DNA of 11,553 nt from Thermoplasmata archaeon (lineage in GTDB: Archaea; Thermoplasmatota; Thermoplasmata; Lutacidiplasmatales; UBA184), in NCBI GenBank assembly GCA_021823085.1, contig JAKAPG010000015.1:5602-17154 (forward strand), given 5' to 3'. The position numbers were made by a program, and so were the translations under genes. Shown here one piece after another: positions 6,502 to 11,553 of this stretch (position 1 is the first letter of the stretch; every line of letters starts with the position of its first letter). The notes under the pieces are model-generated. The model had not been told where the DNA came from. It did not search any database and saw only the letters and a program-made list of their open reading frames with translations.

Positions 6502-9353
6502 TCCCAGAACGCTCGCGTCCGAGCGTAGTTTCGTTCCGCCCGCACCAGTTCCGCGACGAATTCCTCGTCGGTCCGATACAGTCGCGCGAGGAGCCGGCGC
6601 GCCGTCTCGGGGCCGACCCCCCGAGCGGCGAGCGCCCAGAGCGCCCGCTCACCGTAGTGAGCGACCAGCTCGGCGGACGTGTAGGCAGCGCGGATCCGGC
6701 TCTCCATCGCCTCGCCCGGAGGAGCTACGGGGCGGCGCCGTGCGCGGCCGGCCGCGGGCTTCGCGGTCTCCCGGGCCCTCCACTTTCGCTTCGCATAGCG
6801 GGCGAGCCGTTCGATCTCCTCGGTCCGACGTGGATTGAGGGCAGCGCTCAGAGCGCCCCGGCAGATCCGGCAGACGCTCCCGCCTTCGGCGCGGTAGCGG
6901 TCCGGCGTCGTGGTCCGCGTGAAGCCGCATCTCAGGCACACGAGTGTGATCGGCTCGCGTCCCAGCCGCTCGCGCAGGGCCTTGAGCAGCGTGGGAGGAG
7001 GGGTGTCGCTCGCCACTCGCCAGCGCAGCCGCTCGAGCGCAGCTTCCTCGATCGGTCCGAGCGCGACCGGCTCGACGCGCAGGGTCCCCGCGCGAACGCG
7101 TTCGAGGACGGCCACCGCGTGATCGAGGTCGTGCCGGTCGTGGAGCGTCTTCTCGAGCGCTTCCTCGCCCAGCGGTGTCTCCCGGCTCGCGTTGAGGAGC
7201 GGCTCGAGAGAGCGCAGGTCGCGCGGGTCCGCGCTCGGTGGGATCTGGCCGAACTTGCGCGCGACCGTCAGGAAGACCCACCGATAGTCGAGCCCGCTCG
7301 GAACGAGCCGCTCGACGAGCGGCGCCAGTTCCTCGGCCGGCATCGCGAAGGCGTCGGCGAGCGCGCTCGCGCCCAGGGCGACCGGCAGCTCGAGCACGAT
7401 CGTGGTTGGCTCGACCGACGCGATCTCGACGCGGCCTCCCAATCGATCGGTGAGACGTGCGGAGATCGCGAGCGCGAGGGTCTCGTTCGTTCGCGTCCCG
7501 AAGCACGCTCCGTAGATCGCTACCCGCCCTCGGATCGCGACCGTGACCCGCTCATCGTCGGCGAGCGCATCGACCGCGAGGGCTGCGGTCCGCCGTTCGT
7601 TGAGCCGGGCCCGGTCCCCGACGCTGAGCGGGTAGGAGTCGAGGTTCCCGATCCGGCGCAGTCGGCCGATCTCCTGCGCCACCTCGAACGGAACGGGAAG
7701 ATCTTCTCCGGCCCAACGCGGTTCCTGGCCGATCTCGTTCACCGCTTCGACCAGGAGCTCGTCGTCCCGGTGCTCCACCACCTTCCACGTCCTTCCGTGG
7801 AGCAGGAAGACCTCCTCGGGCTGCGAGAGGATCTGGGTGAGCACGAACCGCTCGTCCAGCGTCCCGATCGGTCGACGGCTGGCGATGTCGCGAAGTCGGT
7901 AGGTCCGCTCCTCGGGGATCAGCGAGAGGGTCGCGTAGAATCGTCGCAGGGTCCCCCGGCCCGGACCGAGCCGGGTTCCCACCGAGCGCGCGAGACCGAG
8001 CCCCTCGAGATAGTCGAGCAGCTCGCCCCACTCGACCTCGGAAAGCCCGGACGCCGGCGCGGCGTGGCTCAGCGTAGCGACGAGTTCCTGGCGGTCCACC
8101 GTTCCCTGCGCCCGTAGGGCCGCCACGACCTGCTGGGCGATCGCGAGGCGATTGCGTACGCGCCAGCGGGTCGGCTCGATCTCCCCGGCCATCGCCCTCC
8201 GGGCAAGGACGGCGGCCTCCTCGAGATCGTCGTCGTCGAAGCCGATCACGGCGCCGTGAATCGTCCGCTCGAGCCGGTGACCGCTGCGACCGACGCGCTG
8301 GACGAGGCGGCCGACCTGATGCGGGGATCCGAGCTGGACAACGTGGTCGACCTCGCCGATATCGATCCCGAGCTCAAGCGAGCTCGTCGCGACCAGGCCG
8401 CGCAGCCTCCCCTCCCGGAAGGCGATCTCGGCCTCCTCGCGCACCTCGCGCGAGAGCGAGCCGTGATGGACCGCGACCGCGAGGTCCGGCGCGAGCCGAT
8501 GGAGTCGGGCCGCGATCCCTTCGGCCGTCGGCCGTGTGTTGACGAAGATGAGAGTGGTCCGATGCGCTCGGATCTCCTCCTCGAGCTCCCGAAGGACCGG
8601 CACGAGCGTCGCATCGGCACGCAGCTCGGCCACGATCTCCGTGGGCAGAGGCTCACGGTCCGTGCGAGGTCGCTTCGCGTTGAGCACGATCTCGCGGCGG
8701 CCGGCGGCGGAACGGACCTCGACCTGCCGGGGATGCGGGCTCAGATAGCGCGCGACGTCCTCCGGATTGCCGATCGTCGCGGACAGCCCGATGCGACGGA
8801 CCGGTCGGCCGACCCACGCGTCCAAGCGCTCGAGCGTCAGCGCGAGCTGCGCCCCCCGATCCGAGGGGACGAGCTCGTGGATCTCGTCGACCACCACCGT
8901 GCGCACGCCGCGCAGCGCCTCCCGAAGACGCGTTCCGACGAGAAGGATTTGGAGCGTTTCCGGTGTCGTGAGGAGCAGGTCCGGGGGCCGACGGGACTGG
9001 GCGAGACGCTGCGCGGAAGAGGTGTCGCCGTGGCGGACCGCCGCGACGAGCCCCACCTCCTTCGCAAGGTCGACGATCCGGTGCTCGAGGTCCCGGTTCA
9101 GCGCTCGCAACGGGGTGACATAGAGGATGCTGGTCGGGGGGCTCGGGTCCTTGAGCTGGCGAGAGAGCAGCGGAAGGAGAGCGGCCTCGGTCTTCCCGGT
9201 CCCGGTCGGGGACAGAAGGAGCGCGTCGGCCGAACTCCGAAGCAGTGGAATGGCGAGACTCTGGATCTCGGTAGGCTCTTCGATCCCACGACGCTGCGCG
9301 GCCTCGATCACGCGTCGGTCCAAGGAGGCGAACCCCGCACCCTCCGGGACCAT
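6498..9353 (-). CDS. lhr: Lhr-type superfamily 2 ATP-dependent helicase (aLhr2 group)
   Basis: A 951-residue SF2 helicase of the archaeal Lhr group, which unwinds DNA/RNA hybrids and branched DNA and is linked to repair and RNA processing. A Q-motif-like PTEIQSLAIP (27-36) precedes Walker A SPTGTGKTEA (48-57). TPLRALNRDL is motif Ia. TTPET (129-133) is motif Ib. DEIH (156-159) is motif II. SAT (191-193) is motif III. ATSSLELGIDIG (322-333) is motif V. QRVGRSGHR (352-360) is motif VI. A winged-helix and beta-sheet Lhr core follows, with RRFYATLSLIPEE and IGTLDERFVL blocks. C806, C809, C828 and C831 form a Cys4 zinc finger. The end, with GVGPETARRLL and YARTRAFW, matches archaeal Lhr C-termini. 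Length is usual for archaeal Lhr. ATG 9353 lies about 26 residues before the Q-like motif, as expected. Confidence 0.94.
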   Translation of the reverse strand: MVPEGAGFASLDRRVIEAAQRRGIEEPTEIQSLAIPLLRSSADALLLSPTGTGKTEAALLPLLSRQLKDPSPPTSILYVTPLRALNRDLEHRIVDLAKEVGLVAAVRHGDTSSAQRLAQSRRPPDLLLTTPETLQILLVGTRLREALRGVRTVVVDEIHELVPSDRGAQLALTLERLDAWVGRPVRRIGLSATIGNPEDVARYLSPHPRQVEVRSAAGRREIVLNAKRPRTDREPLPTEIVAELRADATLVPVLRELEEEIRAHRTTLIFVNTRPTAEGIAARLHRLAPDLAVAVHHGSLSREVREEAEIAFREGRLRGLVATSSLELGIDIGEVDHVVQLGSPHQVGRLVQRVGRSGHRLERTIHGAVIGFDDDDLEEAAVLARRAMAGEIEPTRWRVRNRLAIAQQVVAALRAQGTVDRQELVATLSHAAPASGLSEVEWGELLDYLEGLGLARSVGTRLGPGRGTLRRFYATLSLIPEERTYRLRDIASRRPIGTLDERFVLTQILSQPEEVFLLHGRTWKVVEHRDDELLVEAVNEIGQEPRWAGEDLPVPFEVAQEIGRLRRIGNLDSYPLSVGDRARLNERRTAALAVDALADDERVTVAIRGRVAIYGACFGTRTNETLALAISARLTDRLGGRVEIASVEPTTIVLELPVALGASALADAFAMPAEELAPLVERLVPSGLDYRWVFLTVARKFGQIPPSADPRDLRSLEPLLNASRETPLGEEALEKTLHDRHDLDHAVAVLERVRAGTLRVEPVALGPIEEAALERLRWRVASDTPPPTLLKALRERLGREPITLVCLRCGFTRTTTPDRYRAEGGSVCRICRGALSAALNPRRTEEIERLARYAKRKWRARETAKPAAGRARRRPVAPPGEAMESRIRAAYTSAELVAHYGERALWALAARGVGPETARRLLARLYRTDEEFVAELVRAERNYARTRAFWD

Positions 9354-9486
9354 GCACGGGCCGGGACCACGGTCGAGAAAACGCCGTCGGGATACCGGCC
9401 GCTCCGTTCCGCGGGCTCGCCCTTATACGGGACGGACCCTCCCACGCCCCGGCCCCGGCGACGGCGAGCTGAGGGCCCAGAGAGCG
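9354..9486. promoter_or_regulatory. Divergent promoter region between lhr and the Rmd-like gene
   Basis: A 133-bp non-coding gap and the longest in the window. CCCTTATACGGG (9420-9431) is a TATA-centred imperfect palindrome (10 of 12 positions symmetric), about 60 nt before the reductase ATG and 70 nt before the helicase ATG. GAGG at 9471-9474, 12 nt before ATG 9487, is a possible Shine-Dalgarno, so the reductase message likely has a leader of about 30-40 nt. For lhr, the minus-strand GTTTTC near 9377-9382 is about 27 nt from its ATG and fits a leaderless start. No terminator or repeat seen. Confidence 0.4.
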
Positions 9487-10437
9487 ATGGCACAGCGGTC
9501 GGCGGCCGTATTCGGGGCGGAGGGATTCATTGGTGGCTATCTCGTCCCGTACCTCCGTACCGCGGGGTTCGCCACGACGGCGGTGAGCCAGCATGCGATC
9601 CCCGCCCCGTCGCGGATCCGGGGCGTGCGCTACGCTTCGGCCTGCGACGTGACCGATGCCCGACGCGTGAACTCGATCGTCCGGCAAGCCCGCCCCGACC
9701 TCGTCTTCCATCTCGCGGCCATGAGCTCGCCCACCGTCTCGTGGTCCGCGCCGTGGGCCACGATCCAGGTCAACGCCCGCGGCACGCTGAACGTCCTCGA
9801 GGCGATCCGTCGCCTCGCGCCGGGCACCCGAGTGTTCGTGGCGTGCTCGAGCGCCGAGTACGGGCACGGGCACCGGGCCGGCACGCCGACGGCGGAGACG
9901 GCCGGGCTTCTCCCCCTGCACCCCTACGGGGTGAGCAAGGTCGCTCAGGACCTCCTCGCCTACCAGTACTTCACGAACTACGGGGTCCGGACGATCCGAG
10001 GACGCATCTTCAACACCATTGGGCCGGGGAAGACCGGCGAGGTGACCAGCGATATCGCGCGACAGCTGGTGGCGATCGAGCGCGGTGCGCGGCCGAAGGT
10101 GGTTCGCGTCGGGAACCTCAACGCTCGGCGGGACTTCACGGACGTGCGCGACATGGTCCGAGCGATGGTGTCGATTACCCAGCGCGGGAAGGCTGGGGAG
10201 GTCTACAACCTCGCGAGCGGACGCGAACACTCCGTCCGCGATGTCCTGCGGACCCTGATCGACCTCTCTCGAACGCACGCCACGTGGAAGGTGGAGCGGA
10301 GCCGGCTCCGCCCGACCGATGAGCCGTACATCGTCGGGAACGCGGACCGGCTGCGCCGGGCGACCGGTTGGTCCCCCCACTTCACCCTTCGCCGCACCCT
10401 GGAAGACATTCTCGATGCGTTCCGCGCCCTCCCATGA
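9487..10437 (+). CDS. SDR-family GDP-4-dehydro-6-deoxy-mannose reductase (Rmd-like) / NAD-dependent epimerase
   Basis: A 316-residue extended short-chain dehydrogenase with an N-terminal Rossmann fold: GAEGFIG (10-16) is the GxxGxxG dinucleotide motif. DLVFHLAAMSSP is the usual HLAA block. SSAEYG (121-126) and Y147-x3-K151 give the Ser/Tyr/Lys catalytic set. The blocks GRIFNTIGPG, VRVGNLNARRDFTDVRD and GEVYNLASG, with the DILDAF end, are those of Rmd, which reduces GDP-4-keto-6-deoxymannose to GDP-rhamnose. Length (about 300-320) suits Rmd better than GDP-mannose 4,6-dehydratase (about 340 or more). A related GDP- or dTDP-sugar epimerase remains possible. The Gmd that would make its substrate is not in view. 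ATG 9487 starts just before the Rossmann strand, and GAGG lies 12 nt upstream. The stop overlaps the next start as ATGA. Confidence 0.85.
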   Translation: MAQRSAAVFGAEGFIGGYLVPYLRTAGFATTAVSQHAIPAPSRIRGVRYASACDVTDARRVNSIVRQARPDLVFHLAAMSSPTVSWSAPWATIQVNARGTLNVLEAIRRLAPGTRVFVACSSAEYGHGHRAGTPTAETAGLLPLHPYGVSKVAQDLLAYQYFTNYGVRTIRGRIFNTIGPGKTGEVTSDIARQLVAIERGARPKVVRVGNLNARRDFTDVRDMVRAMVSITQRGKAGEVYNLASGREHSVRDVLRTLIDLSRTHATWKVERSRLRPTDEPYIVGNADRLRRATGWSPHFTLRRTLEDILDAFRALP

Positions 10438-11213
10438 CCTCTTCGTCGCCGGCGCCGCGCGAGATCTCGGTCGTCTGTCCCACGTACCAGGAGGGCGCGT
10501 CGATCGCGAGGTTCCTGGAGCGCGTTCGCGGGGCCGCCGCCCGGTTCACGGACTGTCGGCTCGCCGAGCTCATCTTCGTCGACGACGGCAGCACCGACGG
10601 CACGATCGAGACCCTGCGCGAGGCGGAGCGGACGTGGACGTCCCCCCGGGCGGTCCTGATCGTGCGGGCCCACAAGGCCGGGACCGTCTCGGCCCAGATT
10701 CTCGGGTTCCGGCGGGCCTCCTCGCCGCTCGTCGTCACGATGGATGCGGACGGACAGCACCCGGCCGAGACGATCGCCCGGCTCGCCGGGGCCTGGGAAC
10801 CGTCGGTCGACCTCGTGGTCGCCTCGCGCTACGTGGCCGGGGGCCACGTCGAGTGGGAGTTCGCGCATCGCGCCCTCATCAGCGCCGGCGCCCGGAGGAT
10901 CTCCCGCATCGCGCTGCCGGGGGCGCGTCGCCTGCGCGATCCGCTCTCCGGATTCTTCCTGGCCCGTCGCGAGCTCGTCTCCGAGCTCCCGCCCACGGAC
11001 CCCGGTTACAAGATCCTCCTCTACGTGCTCGCGATGCACCCGCGCGCCGAGATCCGTGAGGTCGGATACGAGATGGGGATGCGCATCGCCGGCGAGTCGA
11101 AGCTGGTGAGGGGCCTCGGGTTCATCCCCTCCTTCCTGAGGGAAGTGTCGCGGTATCGCCGCTTGGCGCGATCCTCCCCGCGGCGGCCGGTGTCACCCGC
11201 CGGCACCCGGTGA
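10434..11213 (+). CDS. GT2 glycosyltransferase, dolichyl/polyprenyl-phosphate mannose synthase-like (DPM1 type)
   Basis: A 259-residue GT-A fold enzyme, expected to move mannose (or another hexose) from a GDP- or UDP-sugar to polyprenyl phosphate at the inner face of the membrane. VVCPTYQEG (13-21) opens the fold. VDDGSTDGT (49-57) binds the nucleotide sugar. DADGQHP (104-110) carries the metal-binding Asp residues (usually DADLQHP in DPM synthases). SRYVAGG (131-137) and RDPLSGFF (168-175) are strongly DPM1-like. No transmembrane segment is visible, so it resembles the short soluble DPM1 class (about 260 residues), which needs membrane attachment by other means. The C-terminal tail is Arg/Pro-rich. 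ATG 10434 overlaps the reductase stop (ATGA), suggesting coupling. The 3' end overlaps the convergent membrane protein by 21 nt. Confidence 0.88.
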   Translation: MTSSSPAPREISVVCPTYQEGASIARFLERVRGAAARFTDCRLAELIFVDDGSTDGTIETLREAERTWTSPRAVLIVRAHKAGTVSAQILGFRRASSPLVVTMDADGQHPAETIARLAGAWEPSVDLVVASRYVAGGHVEWEFAHRALISAGARRISRIALPGARRLRDPLSGFFLARRELVSELPPTDPGYKILLYVLAMHPRAEIREVGYEMGMRIAGESKLVRGLGFIPSFLREVSRYRRLARSSPRRPVSPAGTR

Positions 11214-11553
11214 ATCGGCCGCGCCCGAGACTCGCCGCCCCCGGTCCACGAACCGGCGGTAGTACCTCCGAAGGGACGGGAAGAAGATCGCCAGGACCCA
11301 GACGGGCCAGACCCAGTAATTGAGGTGGAGGAAGAACCCGGGCCCGCTCGCGTTGCCGCAGCCGCCCTGGGCGCCGAGGACCGCACCGCAGAAGAAGGCG
11401 CCCGGGTCCCACACGAAGAACGGGAGGACCCACCCGACGCTCACTCCGATCGCGATCCCGAGATTCTTCCAGTCGCGTCGGAGGAGATAGTACAGCGCGA
11501 CGAATACGTTCGCGAACTGCTTGGCCCCGAGGGCGAGGTAGGTCGCCCAGTTC
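11193..11553 (-). CDS. C-terminal part of a multi-pass membrane protein, probable GT-C glycosyltransferase, cut by right edge
   Basis: The minus-strand frame is open from the window edge (first whole codon at 11552) to a TGA at 11195-11193, giving 119 residues of a C-terminus with no start in view; an internal ATG at 11444 is not the true start. At least two hydrophobic spans are visible: one from the LGIAIGVSVGW region into VLPFFVWDP, and one in the YWVWPVWVLAIFFP region. Basic residues follow the last span (SLRRYYRRFVDRGRR), suggesting a cytosolic tail. The pattern AKQF..., then RRDW, then LPFFVWDPGAF resembles the last helices of GT-C/GT87-like polyprenyl-phosphate-mannose-dependent mannosyltransferases. 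That identity is inference from pattern and from the neighbouring DPM1-like gene. Two Cys (in FFCGAV and GGCGN) lie in the loop between the spans. Confidence 0.65.
   Translation of the reverse strand, partial: NWATYLALGAKQFANVFVALYYLLRRDWKNLGIAIGVSVGWVLPFFVWDPGAFFCGAVLGAQGGCGNASGPGFFLHLNYWVWPVWVLAIFFPSLRRYYRRFVDRGRRVSGAADSPGAGG

Noticed and set aside
5574..8117. Plus-strand open frame of 847 codons running through trm1 and opposite the helicase.
   Set aside because: Its translation is Arg/Pro/Gly-rich with no motif, and it shadows Trm1 and Lhr, both of which carry full family signatures. High GC leaves few stop codons in other frames.
9127..9486. N-terminal extension of the reductase into lhr.
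   Set aside because: The Rossmann GxxGxxG motif begins just after ATG 9487, as is normal; the extension is antisense to the helicase Walker A region.
8256..10322. Plus-strand open frame of 688 codons opposite lhr and over the reductase.
   Set aside because: Low-complexity, charged translation without a recognisable fold; a GC-driven shadow of lhr and of the Rmd-like gene.
8653..10380. Minus-strand open frame of 575 codons over the lhr 5' end and the reductase.
   Set aside because: Out of phase with the helicase and crossing the divergent promoter; composition is that of a shadow frame.

Overview
The window is a gene-dense, very GC-rich stretch of an archaeal chromosome. The archaeal signs are an aLhr2-type helicase with a C-terminal Cys4 zinc finger, a THEP1 NTPase, an archaeal Trm1, a short HemK/Mtq2-type methyltransferase, a stand-alone PurQ, a DPM1-like polyprenol-phosphate mannosyltransferase, and A/T islands that look like TATA boxes just ahead of several starts. 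A high-GC member of the Thermoplasmatota is my best guess, but that is inference from gene content. I see no tRNA, rRNA, CRISPR array, insertion sequence or T-run terminator.

Layout. Positions 1-957 (minus) hold the N-terminal 319 residues of an amidohydrolase/deaminase that runs off the left edge. Across a 77-bp divergent spacer lies a PfkB-family kinase (1035-1961), coupled by an ATGA overlap to MoeA (1958-3274). PurQ (3299-4132) follows with its own TATA-like box. It converges on a HemK-like methyltransferase (4107-4793, minus), and the two overlap by 26 nt. A 30-bp divergent spacer leads to THEP1 (4824-5381) and Trm1 (5371-6501), which overlap by 11 nt. Trm1 converges on the long Lhr-type helicase (6498-9353, minus); both genes stop inside one CTAG tetranucleotide. 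After a 133-bp divergent spacer the content changes to glycan synthesis: an Rmd-like GDP-sugar reductase (9487-10437), coupled by ATGA to a dolichyl-phosphate mannose synthase-like GT2 enzyme (10434-11213). The latter overlaps by 21 nt the 3' end of a convergent membrane protein, probably a GT-C glycosyltransferase, that runs off the right edge.

How they fit together. The left and centre carry core metabolism and RNA/translation functions: possible nucleoside or purine-related chemistry (deaminase, PfkB kinase, PurQ), molybdenum/tungsten cofactor insertion (MoeA), release-factor glutamine methylation (HemK/Mtq2), nucleotide hydrolysis (THEP1), tRNA G26 methylation (Trm1) and helicase work (Lhr). 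The right end looks like the start of a surface glycan or N-glycosylation locus: a deoxysugar donor enzyme, a lipid-linked mannose donor enzyme and a candidate membrane mannosyltransferase. Almost every junction is an overlap or a short divergent promoter. I found no clear novel system. The points most worth a second look are departures from consensus motifs in MoeA and Trm1, the shared CTAG stop, and the edge of the glycosylation locus.
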